A stretch of 64,000 nt of DNA from Bacteroidales bacterium UBA5349 (GTDB taxonomy: Bacteria; Bacteroidota; Bacteroidia; Bacteroidales; Tenuifilaceae), in assembly GCA_002410065.1 (NCBI GenBank), contig DHQB01000017.1, forward strand, positions 1 to 64,000, given 5' to 3'. Numbering within the stretch: position 1 is the stretch's first letter; every line of letters starts with the position of its first letter. The notes below the pieces were generated by a model. That model saw only the letters and a program-made list of their open reading frames with translations. It searched no databases and was not told the DNA's origin. The translations under genes and the position numbers were made by a program. This document shows, one piece after another, positions 45,318-54,231 of the stretch.

Positions 45318-46772
45318 ATGAACGTTATGAAAGCAAATAGAGTACTTTATCCAATTCTTTACTCCATTATTGGAGGACTAATCGTTTTTTTCTCTAGCCA
45401 GCTCATAGTAAGCAATCCACAAAGTGTTGTTTATTCTAGTAACGATTCTACTCCTTATCATCTTACATCGTTTACAACCAGTGCTGGTGAGCAAACAGAT
45501 TTTACTTATGCTGCTGAGATATCTGTGCATGGAGTGGTCCACGTAAAAACCAAGTCGGTGAGATCGCAACCAAATTACTCTTTTGGGAATCCCCTATTCG
45601 ATTACTTTTTCGGGCCTCAGTATAAGCAGGAGTCTCAACCAGTTATGGGTTCTGGTTCTGGTGTAATAATCTCAAAGGATGGTTATATCCTTACCAACAA
45701 TCATGTTATTGACAGAGCAGAAAATATTGAGGTTGTCCTCAACGATAAGCGTACTTTCGATGCTAAGGTTATTGGAACCGACCCAAGTACCGACCTAGCA
45801 ATTATTAAAATTGATGAGGATAACCTCCCATTTATTCTTTTCGGAAACTCTGATAATGTAAAACTAGGAGAATGGGTGCTAGCTGTTGGTAATCCTTTTA
45901 ACCTAAACTCAACCGTAACGGCTGGCATTGTTAGCGCCAAGGCTCGAAATATAAATATATACAATAGTAATTATGCCATAGAGGCATTTATACAAACCGA
46001 TGCTGCAGTGAACCCGGGTAACAGCGGAGGAGCACTAGTAAACTTGAGTGGCGAATTAATTGGAATTAACACTGCCATTGCGTCACAAACTGGAAGTTTT
46101 GCAGGATACTCATTTGCTATACCTTCAGCAATTGCTCAAAAAGTAGCACTCGACATCATTGAGTATGGCGAAGTTCAACGAGCAATACTAGGCGTTACCA
46201 TTAGCGAGTTAACCGCTGAAAGAGCAAAGGAGAAAAACATAAAAGAGCTGAAAGGAGTTTTGATTGAGGAGATTGCCAAAGAGAGCGCTGCTGAAGAGGT
46301 CGGCCTTAAAAAAGGAGATATAATACTTGAGATAAATGGTGTTGCAGTTAACTCTCCAAACCAGCTACAAGAGCAAATCAGTAAGTATAGGCCTAAAGAT
46401 AAGATTCAGATAGCCATAAATAGGAGCGATAAAAGGAAACAATATGAGGTTACCTTACGTAACATGAGAGGTGATTTCGAAATAGTTCGACCCAACGAAA
46501 TAGCCGAAGTACTTGGTGCAGAGTTAAAAGAGGTTGATTCTAATATGCTACGCAACCTTGGTATTAAAAATGGCATCCAGGTAACTAAGCTAAAGGATGG
46601 AAAATTAAAAGAAGGTGGAATTAAGGAAGGGTTTATTATCACCCGCATTAATCGAAAAAACGTAACCAACGTAAAGGAGTTGAACCAGATACTCCAAAGC
46701 GAATCAGGAGGTGTTCTTATAGAAGGTATTTATCCAAGCGGGGTAGTTGCATATTACGCCATTGGGCTATAG
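45318..46772 (+). CDS. htrA: HtrA/DegP-type periplasmic serine protease
   Basis: From ATG 45318 (MNVMKANRV; ATG 45327 is also possible) the product has 484 residues. An N-terminal hydrophobic segment (YPILYSIIGGLIVFFSSQLIV) exports or anchors it. The trypsin-like domain has His in TNNHVIDRAENI, Asp in DPSTDLAIIKID and Ser in VNPGNSGGALVN. Two PDZ domains follow (about 275-375 and 390-475; KGVLIEEIAKESAAEEVGLKKGDIILEINGV, then IKEGFIITRIN). It should degrade or refold damaged envelope proteins. Confidence 0.94.
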   Translation: MNVMKANRVLYPILYSIIGGLIVFFSSQLIVSNPQSVVYSSNDSTPYHLTSFTTSAGEQTDFTYAAEISVHGVVHVKTKSVRSQPNYSFGNPLFDYFFGPQYKQESQPVMGSGSGVIISKDGYILTNNHVIDRAENIEVVLNDKRTFDAKVIGTDPSTDLAIIKIDEDNLPFILFGNSDNVKLGEWVLAVGNPFNLNSTVTAGIVSAKARNINIYNSNYAIEAFIQTDAAVNPGNSGGALVNLSGELIGINTAIASQTGSFAGYSFAIPSAIAQKVALDIIEYGEVQRAILGVTISELTAERAKEKNIKELKGVLIEEIAKESAAEEVGLKKGDIILEINGVAVNSPNQLQEQISKYRPKDKIQIAINRSDKRKQYEVTLRNMRGDFEIVRPNEIAEVLGAELKEVDSNMLRNLGIKNGIQVTKLKDGKLKEGGIKEGFIITRINRKNVTNVKELNQILQSESGGVLIEGIYPSGVVAYYAIGL

Positions 46773-46800
46773 TTTAATAGAAATATCGGTATGTTTTATA

Positions 46801-46833
46801 ATATTGCGGTTTGCCTAGAGATGACCGCAATAT
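46801..46833. other. 10-bp perfect hairpin between htrA and rpoD
   Basis: ATATTGCGGT (46801-46810) pairs with ACCGCAATAT (46824-46833) across a 13-base loop. Few T residues follow, so it is a poor terminator. Four bases beyond it is TACCTTTG (46838-46845), an exact TAnnTTTG box. It may be a terminator for htrA, an operator, or part of an extra rpoD promoter. Confidence 0.6.
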
Positions 46834-46918
46834 TTGCTACCTTTGCAGACTTTTAGAGGCAATTGAGCAAAATATTTATTGGCCTAACTAACAAATCCTT
46901 GTTATTAACGTTTAATAC

Positions 46919-46949
46919 TTGACACGCATTTGTAAACGCCATAACTTCG
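46919..46949 (+). promoter_or_regulatory. Predicted promoter of rpoD
   Basis: TTG (46919-46921), 20 bases, then TAACTTCG (46942-46949); predicted start of transcription near 46956, about 14 bases before the ATG. A second candidate -7 box is TACCTTTG at 46838-46845, next to the hairpin. Confidence 0.5.
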
Positions 46950-46969
46950 TGAAAATTTAAAGGTAAAAA

Positions 46970-47830
46970 ATGAGACAACTTAAGATTACAAAATCCATTA
47001 CAAACAGGGAAAGTGCTTCACTTGACAAGTATCTTCAGGAGATAGGTAAAGAAGAGCTTATTACAGTTGAAGAAGAAGTAGAGTTAGCCCAGCGGATAAA
47101 AAAAGGTGACCAAGAAGCTCTTGAGAAATTAACAAGGGCAAACCTTAGATTTGTTGTTTCTGTTGCCAAGCAATACCAAAACCAAGGATTAAGCCTCCCC
47201 GACTTAATTAACGAGGGAAACTTAGGCCTTATTAAAGCAGCTGAGAAGTTTGATGAAACCCGTGGTTTTAAATTCATTTCCTATGCTGTTTGGTGGATTC
47301 GCCAGTCGATACTGCAAGCACTTGCTGAGCAATCACGAATTGTAAGGCTTCCACTAAATCAGGTTGGCTCATTAAATAAGATTAACAAAGCATTCTCTAA
47401 ATTCGAACAACAGTTCGAGCGTACTCCATCGCCAGAAGAGTTAGCCGAATTGCTTGAATTACCCAAGGAAAAGGTTGCTGATACGCTTCGCGTTTCGGGC
47501 CGCCATGTTTCTGTTGACGCTCCTTTTGTTGATGGAGAGGAAAACAGCCTATTGGATGTTCTTGTAAACAGCGACTCACCAAATGCTGACAGAGCGCTAC
47601 TTAACGAATCGCTTTGCAAGGAAATTGATCGGTCGTTGGCTACACTTACCGAAAGAGAGCGCGATATTATTAAGCTATTCTTTGGCATTAGCTGCCAGGA
47701 GATGACACTTGAGGAGATTGGTGAGAAGTTTGGGCTTACCCGTGAAAGGGTTCGTCAGATTAAAGAAAAGGCCATTAGGCGTCTTCGTCATACCTCAAGA
47801 AGCAAATTGCTAAAAGCATATTTAGGGTAA
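46970..47830 (+). CDS. rpoD: Primary sigma factor of RNA polymerase (RpoD/SigA, short Bacteroidota form)
   Basis: The 286-residue sigma-70 has region 1.2 (SLDKYLQEIGKEELITVEEEVELAQRIKKGD), region 2 with the -10 recognition helix (TRGFKFISYAVWWIRQSILQALAEQ), region 3, and region 4 with the -35 helix-turn-helix (TLEEIGEKFGLTRERVRQIKEKAIRRLR). Region 1.1 and the long non-conserved region are missing, as is normal for Bacteroidota primary sigma factors, which recognise the unusual TAnnTTTG promoters seen in this window. A strong terminator follows. Confidence 0.96.
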   Translation: MRQLKITKSITNRESASLDKYLQEIGKEELITVEEEVELAQRIKKGDQEALEKLTRANLRFVVSVAKQYQNQGLSLPDLINEGNLGLIKAAEKFDETRGFKFISYAVWWIRQSILQALAEQSRIVRLPLNQVGSLNKINKAFSKFEQQFERTPSPEELAELLELPKEKVADTLRVSGRHVSVDAPFVDGEENSLLDVLVNSDSPNADRALLNESLCKEIDRSLATLTERERDIIKLFFGISCQEMTLEEIGEKFGLTRERVRQIKEKAIRRLRHTSRSKLLKAYLG

Positions 47831-47847
47831 ACATTAGTTTATATAAA

Positions 47848-47885
47848 AAGTAAAGGTCATCGCGTGCGATGACCTTTACTTTTTT
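47848..47885 (+). terminator. Strong intrinsic terminator of rpoD
   Basis: A perfect 16-bp stem (47848-47863 with 47866-47881) flows into T residues 18 bases after the rpoD stop. A-richness on the other side lets it serve fabI (minus strand) as well. Confidence 0.92.
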
Positions 47886-47903
47886 ATGGCCTTACAAATA
47901 CTG

Positions 47904-48743
47904 CTATTGACAATCGCGGCACTCGTCCAAATTCTTATTATAAACTGCCATTGCACGCTGGCTCATACCCATACTGGAGAATCCACCGTCGTTGTAAATA
48001 TTCTGCATAGTAATTTTGCGTGTTAAATCGCTGAAAAGCGAAATGCACAATCCAGCACACTCTTCTGCATCGGCATTGCCAAGTGGAGACATCCTATCGG
48101 TAAAATCCATAAGCCCTTCAAAGCCCATCACCCCGCTCCCTGCTGTAGTTAGGGTTGGTGATTGCGAAATGGTATTAATCCTAACCCTACGCTCTCGTCC
48201 AAAGATATAGCCAAAACTACGAGCAATCGACTCAAGCAATGCTTTTGCATCTGCCATATCATTATAGCCATACAGCGTGCGCTGTGCAGCAATATACGAT
48301 AAAGCCACAATTGATCCCCATTCACTAATAGCATCCTGTTTCCATGCAACTTGAAGCATCTTATGGAAAGAGATTGCAGAGATATCAAGGGTTTTCATTA
48401 GATACTCGTAGTTAAGGTCATCGTAGGTGTGCCCTTTTCGAACGTTTGGCGACATGCCAATTGAGTGAAGAACAAAGTCTATTTTACCTCCAAAATGCTC
48501 AGTGGCCTTTTGGAATAGCTCATTCAAATCTTTTACATTCGTAGCATCTGCAGCAATTAAAACTGCATTCGTTTTCTTTGCCAACTCTTGAACCGATCCC
48601 ATGCGCATAGCAACAGCAGTGTTGGATAGTACTAGTTGAGCACCCTCTTTGTGGGCAAGTTCAGCTACGTGCCATGCAATGGAACTCTCATTTAGTGCTC
48701 CAAAAACAATTCCTTTTTTCCCTTTTAGTAAATTGTACGACAT
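47904..48743 (-). CDS. fabI: Enoyl-[acyl-carrier-protein] reductase (FabI)
   Basis: The 279-residue SDR-type enzyme performs the last reduction of each fatty-acid elongation cycle with NAD(P)H. It shows the FabI-type start GKKGIVFGALNESSIAWHVAE, the catalytic Tyr-x6-Lys (YNDMADAK), and RVRINTISQSPTLTTAGSG near the active site. The C-terminus ends in a Cys-containing tail (NLDECRDCQ). It is transcribed alone toward the rpoD terminator. Confidence 0.94.
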   Translation of the reverse strand: MSYNLLKGKKGIVFGALNESSIAWHVAELAHKEGAQLVLSNTAVAMRMGSVQELAKKTNAVLIAADATNVKDLNELFQKATEHFGGKIDFVLHSIGMSPNVRKGHTYDDLNYEYLMKTLDISAISFHKMLQVAWKQDAISEWGSIVALSYIAAQRTLYGYNDMADAKALLESIARSFGYIFGRERRVRINTISQSPTLTTAGSGVMGFEGLMDFTDRMSPLGNADAEECAGLCISLFSDLTRKITMQNIYNDGGFSSMGMSQRAMAVYNKNLDECRDCQ

Positions 48744-48869
48744 ACTATTGAAGTTTGGTTAAATTCATGTGTTAGGAAATCAATACTGTAAAAATAAGCA
48801 TTAATAAACTTAATAAACACTCATAAATGATTGTTGTTCGATAGGAAGTTATAATTACATCAACATCTG

Positions 48870-50540
48870 CTATTTACCATTAGCAAGCAAATGCTTTGCA
48901 TTGATTATGGCTGCATCAAATACCTGCTCACCGCTGAGCATTTTTGCAATCTCTAGCACTCGTTCATTAGGCTTTAACAGTCTGATGTGTGTGGTAGATG
49001 ATACTGAATCATCCTCTTTATAAACCAGAAAATGGGTTGTGCCCTTGCTGGCAATCTGAGGCAAATGGGTTATGTTGATAACTTGCATTCCTTTTGACAT
49101 ATCGTGAATGATATTACCTACTTTATCGGCAATATCGCCCGAAACGCCAGTGTCAATCTCATCGAGAATGATGGTGGGTAAACCCTTTGCTTTAACCATT
49201 AGCGACTTAAGGCTTAGCATAAGCCTTGAAAGTTCTCCGCCCGAAGCAACTTTTGAGAGTTCTTGCAGTGATCCCTGCTTATTGGCTGAAAAAAGAAAAG
49301 TTGCCCTATCGATTCCATTTGGCAAAAGTTCATCGTGGTGAGTTATGCTTACCTTAAAATTGGCAAATGGCATTCCTAACTGGGTTAGCAACAATTGAAT
49401 ACTACTCTCAAAACCACCACAAACGTTAACCCTTGCGTTGCTTATTATTTTGGCCTTAGCAAATGCTTGGGAACTAATCTCACTGATTTTTTTGGCTTTG
49501 CGCTCCACAGTACTATCATAATCCACAATCTCATCAACCTTAATCTGAAGTTCATCGCGAATGGCAATTAACTCCGTTACTGTGGTAACCCTATGCTTTT
49601 GCATCAGAGTATTTATATTGTCGAGGCGCTGATTCACCCTTTCCAACTCTGAGGGATCGAGTTCGATCTTTTCACTCTGCATTTCACCCTCCTGAGCAAT
49701 GTCCTTGAGCTCAATCCGACAAGCCTCAACCCTTTTGTTTAGTTCAATTGCCATCGGATAGAAAGAAGAAATCCTATTTAGAGATTCTTGTACATTCTTT
49801 AACCAAATTAAAATCGAAGTTTCATCTGCATTACAATAGTTTACAACCTCGTGTAGAGCAATTTTTATATCTTCGGAATGAGAGAGTTGCTGCTGTAGCA
49901 ATTCCAAATCAGCCTCCTCACCCTCAACCAGTTTGGCTTCGTTTAGCTGATTTAGTTGAAATTGCAGATAATCTAAGTCGGCTTTAGCTTTTGCCGATTT
50001 TTGGGTTAGCTCATTAAACTCATCTGTTAGCTGTTTGTGCAAAGAGTATAGTTCTTTATACTCATCAATAAGGGCTCCGGTATTGGCAAAAGAATCGAGA
50101 ACCAATAGTTGAAAGTTTGCATTGACCAAGAGTAGGTTTTGGTGCTGCGAGTGAATATCGATCACCCTTCCCACAATATCCTTTAAAAGGGTAAGGGTAA
50201 CCGGCAACTCATTAACAAATGCCCTCGATTTGCCCGACTGGCTAATATGACGTCTTATAATGGTATTGGGCTGAAAGTCTAAATCGTTTTCTTCAAAAAG
50301 AGGTTCAAGGTTGTAACCTTGAAGATTGAAAGTACCCTCAACAATGCAGCTATTCTCCTTATCCTTTAGTATGTTAGCCTCGGCTCTATTCCCCAGTATT
50401 AGGCCCAAAGCACCAAGCAAAATAGATTTACCTGCACCAGTCTCACCCGTAATGATATTTAATCCTGAATGAAAATCAATTTCAAGATTATCAATTATGG
50501 CATAATTTTTTACAAGTAGGTGCTTTAGCATAGCTAACAA
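48870..50540 (-). CDS. recN: DNA repair protein RecN
   Basis: The 556-residue SMC-like ATPase acts in double-strand break repair. Walker A is GETGAGKSILL (about residues 34-44) after LLVKNYAIIDNLEIDF. Coiled coils flank a central region (about 150-370), and the C-terminal head has the ABC signature ASGGELSRLMLSLK and Walker B TIILDEIDTGVSG. It lies 11 bases after the DUF4835 gene and is the last gene of a five-gene minus-strand cluster. Confidence 0.96.
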   Translation of the reverse strand: MLAMLKHLLVKNYAIIDNLEIDFHSGLNIITGETGAGKSILLGALGLILGNRAEANILKDKENSCIVEGTFNLQGYNLEPLFEENDLDFQPNTIIRRHISQSGKSRAFVNELPVTLTLLKDIVGRVIDIHSQHQNLLLVNANFQLLVLDSFANTGALIDEYKELYSLHKQLTDEFNELTQKSAKAKADLDYLQFQLNQLNEAKLVEGEEADLELLQQQLSHSEDIKIALHEVVNYCNADETSILIWLKNVQESLNRISSFYPMAIELNKRVEACRIELKDIAQEGEMQSEKIELDPSELERVNQRLDNINTLMQKHRVTTVTELIAIRDELQIKVDEIVDYDSTVERKAKKISEISSQAFAKAKIISNARVNVCGGFESSIQLLLTQLGMPFANFKVSITHHDELLPNGIDRATFLFSANKQGSLQELSKVASGGELSRLMLSLKSLMVKAKGLPTIILDEIDTGVSGDIADKVGNIIHDMSKGMQVINITHLPQIASKGTTHFLVYKEDDSVSSTTHIRLLKPNERVLEIAKMLSGEQVFDAAIINAKHLLANGK

Positions 50541-50551
50541 ATTAACGCAAT

Positions 50552-51499
50552 CTAGCGTCGCCCCCCCGGTTGGGCGTTACTGCCGCCATCCTGCATAATC
50601 CGATTATACTTACTGGAATTGGCGTTATCAACCTCAGTTAGAATATTAAGTACTCTAGTTTTTTCTGCAGGGAACGATTCGGAAAAGATATTCACTAACT
50701 CCTCACTTTTTGCATCAAAGAATACTTGCAGATAGTACATATGTGGATCGGGTTTTTCTCGATATACCCTTTGTATACTAATCAAAGTTTCCGCTATTTC
50801 AGCTCTCCCCTCTACAAGTTTATCGCTCATCCTATCAAGTCCAACTCTGTGATATTTATAGTAAACCTCTCTAAGGGGCCGATACTTTGAATTGAGCAAG
50901 TTCTCTGCCAACCAATATCTATTCTTCCGGTTCCCCTCATATGCTTTCCACCCTCTCTCAATGGCATTCTGAGCATTATTCACAATTGTCTCTGCTTTCT
51001 GAAAATACTCCGTTCCGCCAAGATACGAGTACGAATCGTAATCGAACCCAAGGATAATATAAGCATAGTAGGCCAACATAGAGGTAAGGTTACTAGTGTA
51101 GCGGGAATCAGAAAACACTAACTGATCAAACTCAACATACCTAAAGTTCATGTTATTATCCACAATATTTAGCATGGTGGTGTTGTACGAGGTACCAAAA
51201 ATTGGGCGTCGAGATTGAATCTGGATTGAACCCCTAAACTCATCTGAACCAATTTGCTCATTGATGGTAATCATCATATTGCACTCAATGCGTTCATCCT
51301 GTCCATAAAGATGATTTGTCCACGATGTATTGTTCATAAACTCATAAACAGCGGTCTGCAGCGTTTGAAAGACCTGACGATTTGTTCCCTGAATTTTCTG
51401 AGAGTTTATCTGAATATTACATCGTAACTCCTGCTGAAACGACAGTAGCGGAATTAAGATAAAAAGAAAAATTGATATGAATACTTTACGGGTAAACAT
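50552..51499 (-). CDS. porD: DUF4835 protein, T9SS-associated PorD family
   Basis: The 315-residue protein has a signal peptide (FLFILIPLLSFQQ) and then the DUF4835 pattern: ELRCNIQINSQKIQGTNRQVFQTLQTAVYEFMNNTSWT, GSIQIQSRRPIFGTSYNTTMLN, LAYYAYIILGFDYDSYS. The family is linked to type IX secretion as PorD, which agrees with the T9SS cargo protein at 1349-5989. Its position between coaBC and recN is the common order in Bacteroidota. The mechanism is not known in detail. Confidence 0.85.
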   Translation of the reverse strand: MFTRKVFISIFLFILIPLLSFQQELRCNIQINSQKIQGTNRQVFQTLQTAVYEFMNNTSWTNHLYGQDERIECNMMITINEQIGSDEFRGSIQIQSRRPIFGTSYNTTMLNIVDNNMNFRYVEFDQLVFSDSRYTSNLTSMLAYYAYIILGFDYDSYSYLGGTEYFQKAETIVNNAQNAIERGWKAYEGNRKNRYWLAENLLNSKYRPLREVYYKYHRVGLDRMSDKLVEGRAEIAETLISIQRVYREKPDPHMYYLQVFFDAKSEELVNIFSESFPAEKTRVLNILTEVDNANSSKYNRIMQDGGSNAQPGGRR

Positions 51500-51523
51500 A
51501 GGCTAATAATTTATGATGTTGGC

Positions 51524-52723
51524 TTACTTAAAGAGTTTTACCAACTCATTTACAATGTCATCTGCAACTTGGGCCTTCGATTTTAACGGATAGGGAATCT
51601 CGCTTCCGTTACTATGTATAATGGTTACCTTATTAGTGGAAACATCAAAGCCTGCACCCTCATCGTTAGTGGAATTGAGAACGATAAAATCAAACTTCTT
51701 CGACTTGAGCTTGCGTAATGCATTCTCCTTCTCTCTCTGTGTTTCTAGGGCAAATCCAACGAGCAATTGATCTTTGCTCTTTTGCTTTCCCAACTCCATG
51801 GCAATATCCTTTGTGGGGGCTAATTCAACCATTAAGGTGTTATCCTCGCGTTTAATTTTTTGAGTTTCCACCTGCTTTACCGAGAAATCGGCAACTGCAG
51901 CAGCAAGAACAGCCGCATCACATTGAGAATAGAGTTCAACTGATTTATCGTACATCTGCTGAGCAGTGGTTACCTTGATAATCTTTATATCCTTGTGAGC
52001 TGGCTTTTGATTTGAGGGCCCAGTTACGAAAAAAACTTCTGCTCCTCTCTGAGCAAGGCTATTGGCTATACACGCTCCCATTAATCCCGACGAACGATTC
52101 CCAATAAATCGAATAGGATCAATCGGCTCATAGGTTGGCCCAGAGGTAACAAGAATCAATTTCCCCTTTAGGGTTTCTTTACCTGAAAAGAAGGACGAAA
52201 TGGCCTCAAGAATTTTCTCGGGCTCTTCCATTCTACCCTTTCCGCATAGCCCGCTGGCAAGTTCACCTATTGTAGCCTCAACAATAATATTTCCATAGCC
52301 TTTCAAAACCTCAATATTCTTTTGGGTAGCAGGATGCTGATACATATCCAAATCCATTGCTGGTGCAACCATTACTGGGCATCGTGCTGAAAGATATGAT
52401 GTTAAAAGTAGATTATCGGCAACTCCATTGGCCATTTTAGCCATGGTATTTGCCGATGCTGGTGCAATAAGATAAAGATCGGCCCAGAGGCCTAAATCAA
52501 CATGGCTATTCCAATCTCCATTCTCAGGATTAAAAAAATCCACTAGAATAGGATTTTTAGATAGCGTAGCCATGGTTAAAGGAGTGATAAACTCTTTGGC
52601 TAAAGGAGTCATAATAACCTTTACATTTGCTCCCTCTTTAACTAAAAGCCTAACTAGGCTAGCAGCTTTGTAGGCAGCAATGCTACCAGTAATACCAAGC
52701 AGTATATTTTTGCCCTTTAGCAT
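51524..52723 (-). CDS. coaBC: Bifunctional phosphopantothenoylcysteine decarboxylase / synthetase
   Basis: The 399-residue protein makes 4'-phosphopantetheine in coenzyme A synthesis. The N-terminal flavin decarboxylase (CoaC, about 1-185) has GITGSIAAYKAASLVRLL, the His-containing SHVDLGLWADLYLIAPASANTMAK and the PAMD segment. The C-terminal CTP-dependent ligase (CoaB, about 190-399) has LVTSGPTYEPIDPIRFIGNRSSGLMG and the lysine region KIKRE. It is central in the bamD-rpoZ-coaBC-porD-recN cluster, 9 bases after the rpoZ gene. Confidence 0.95.
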   Translation of the reverse strand: MLKGKNILLGITGSIAAYKAASLVRLLVKEGANVKVIMTPLAKEFITPLTMATLSKNPILVDFFNPENGDWNSHVDLGLWADLYLIAPASANTMAKMANGVADNLLLTSYLSARCPVMVAPAMDLDMYQHPATQKNIEVLKGYGNIIVEATIGELASGLCGKGRMEEPEKILEAISSFFSGKETLKGKLILVTSGPTYEPIDPIRFIGNRSSGLMGACIANSLAQRGAEVFFVTGPSNQKPAHKDIKIIKVTTAQQMYDKSVELYSQCDAAVLAAAVADFSVKQVETQKIKREDNTLMVELAPTKDIAMELGKQKSKDQLLVGFALETQREKENALRKLKSKKFDFIVLNSTNDEGAGFDVSTNKVTIIHSNGSEIPYPLKSKAQVADDIVNELVKLFK

Positions 52724-52732
52724 AAGATTTCA

Positions 52733-53062
52733 CTAGCCTTCCTCTTGGATTTGCTCTTTTTTGTGATAAATTTTACCATCAAGAAACTCTTGCAAAGCAA
52801 TAAGTGTAGGCTTTGGCAGTCTCTCGTAAAATTTACTTATTTCGATTTGCTCCCTATTCTCAAACACCTCTTCAAGGTTATCGGTATAGTATGCAAACTC
52901 CTCAAGTTTACGATTAAGTTCTTGTTTCATATCCTGCCCAATCGTGTTTGAGCGCTTAGCAATAACTCTTACTGATTCGTATATATTTCCTGTGTCTTTA
53001 TCAAGCACCGAAAAATCTTGAGTTGTTGTTGTTAAGGGCGCAATTACTTTTTTGAAATCCAT
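52733..53062 (-). CDS. rpoZ: RNA polymerase omega subunit, Bacteroidota type
   Basis: The 109-residue protein matches the Bacteroidota omega-like family (RpoZ/Rpb6 domain). The conserved part is DKDTGNIYESVRVIAKRSNTIGQDMKQELNRKLEEF, followed by an acidic middle and a C-terminal segment. Omega stabilises the beta' subunit. The neighbouring bamD and coaBC genes match the order known from other members of the phylum. The gap to bamD is 17 bases and to coaBC 9 bases. Confidence 0.88.
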   Translation of the reverse strand: MDFKKVIAPLTTTTQDFSVLDKDTGNIYESVRVIAKRSNTIGQDMKQELNRKLEEFAYYTDNLEEVFENREQIEISKFYERLPKPTLIALQEFLDGKIYHKKEQIQEEG

Positions 53063-53079
53063 AGTTATATTTATTTAGC

Positions 53080-53874
53080 TTATTTTTTTTCTACAACGGT
53101 AATACTACTGGCATATATTTTTTCTGCCTCGCGTTTATACTTTGTCTCCGGATATTCGCTCATTAGGTTATAATACTCATCAAGAGTATTCTGAAAGCGT
53201 TCTCGCCTTTTTTCGATAACACTATTTGCAGCCAGATTATAGGAGGCGGATAGGATCATATAAAGTTGCTCCTCACGATATTCTGAGTCAGGGAACTTGC
53301 CAAGACTATTTTTAAGCGCAGTAATTGCCGATTTATAGTCTGCCATATCGTAGTAAAGTTTTGCACTTAGATATGCCTTTTCAATAAGTTTCGATCGAAG
53401 CTCATGCATAATCCTATTTACCTCTGCTTTTTTAGAGGTATTCGGGTACTTTGTTATAAATTCAGCAAATGCTGAAATAGCACTATTTGTTGTTTCCTGA
53501 TCGAGCAAGGGTCTAGGCGATGACTTGTAATAACAATATGCATACATATACTCTGCCTGCTCAATAAAAGTGCTTCGGGGGTAGTTCTGTCTGAACTGAT
53601 CGAAAAAATGTGCCGATAAAAGAAAATCTCCTTGGTGATAATACCCTTCTGACAAATAGTACTCAATCGTATCTGCTTGCATAGTGCCCCTGTAAATTGG
53701 GACTAGCTGCTCAAATATTGTTGTGTATCTGTAATGATCTTTTTTCGCGTAGTACTCTAACCCTTTTTTGTACATTAGCCCGTAGTCCTTGCTTTTTAGC
53801 AATTTATCAAAGCCACTACACGACATAATTAAAAGGGCCAATAAACTTAGAATAACTATTTGATAATTTTTCAT
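53080..53874 (-). CDS. bamD: Outer-membrane assembly lipoprotein BamD
   Basis: Starting at ATG 53874 (MKNYQIVIL) the protein has 264 residues with a lipobox (LLIMSC) and TPR-like helical repeats (for example YYLSEGYYHQGDFLLSAHFFDQFRQNYPRSTFIEQAEYMYAYCYY). BamD is the essential lipoprotein of the BAM complex that inserts beta-barrels. The ATG at 53889 would add a five-residue non-typical lead. It is the first gene of the cluster ending with recN. Confidence 0.92.
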   Translation of the reverse strand: MKNYQIVILSLLALLIMSCSGFDKLLKSKDYGLMYKKGLEYYAKKDHYRYTTIFEQLVPIYRGTMQADTIEYYLSEGYYHQGDFLLSAHFFDQFRQNYPRSTFIEQAEYMYAYCYYKSSPRPLLDQETTNSAISAFAEFITKYPNTSKKAEVNRIMHELRSKLIEKAYLSAKLYYDMADYKSAITALKNSLGKFPDSEYREEQLYMILSASYNLAANSVIEKRRERFQNTLDEYYNLMSEYPETKYKREAEKIYASSITVVEKK

Positions 53875-54231
53875 GTTATGCAAAGGCATTTAGTAATGAT
53901 AAACTCTAATTAGGTAAATATATTGCAGACATTTTCAAGCGAGCAAAGTTAGTAAGATATTTGCAAAAACTCACCCCAAATATCCATAAAATTTTTTGAA
54001 TCATATAGTTAAAGAGTATTAACCCAACTAAAAAAACAAGTGGCTAATTATCAGGAAAGTACTTGATTAAATGAGTTCTATAAAAAACAATCCCATTTAA
54101 AGCCTTGTCATATCAGTTGGAATGTACTAATAAAAGGCTCGAGTTAGGTTTAGCAATTTAGAGTATTGACAAAAATATGTACTTTTGTAAAAATTTAATC
54201 ACTTTCATTAACCCTATAAAAACAATTCATC
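53875..54231. other. Divergent intergenic region between bamD and the serine palmitoyltransferase gene
   Basis: About 355 AT-rich bases carrying promoters for both directions. TACTTTTG at 54180-54187 is an exact TAnnTTTG box 45 bases before the spt start; no matching -33 is visible. No other gene is recognised. Confidence 0.5.
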
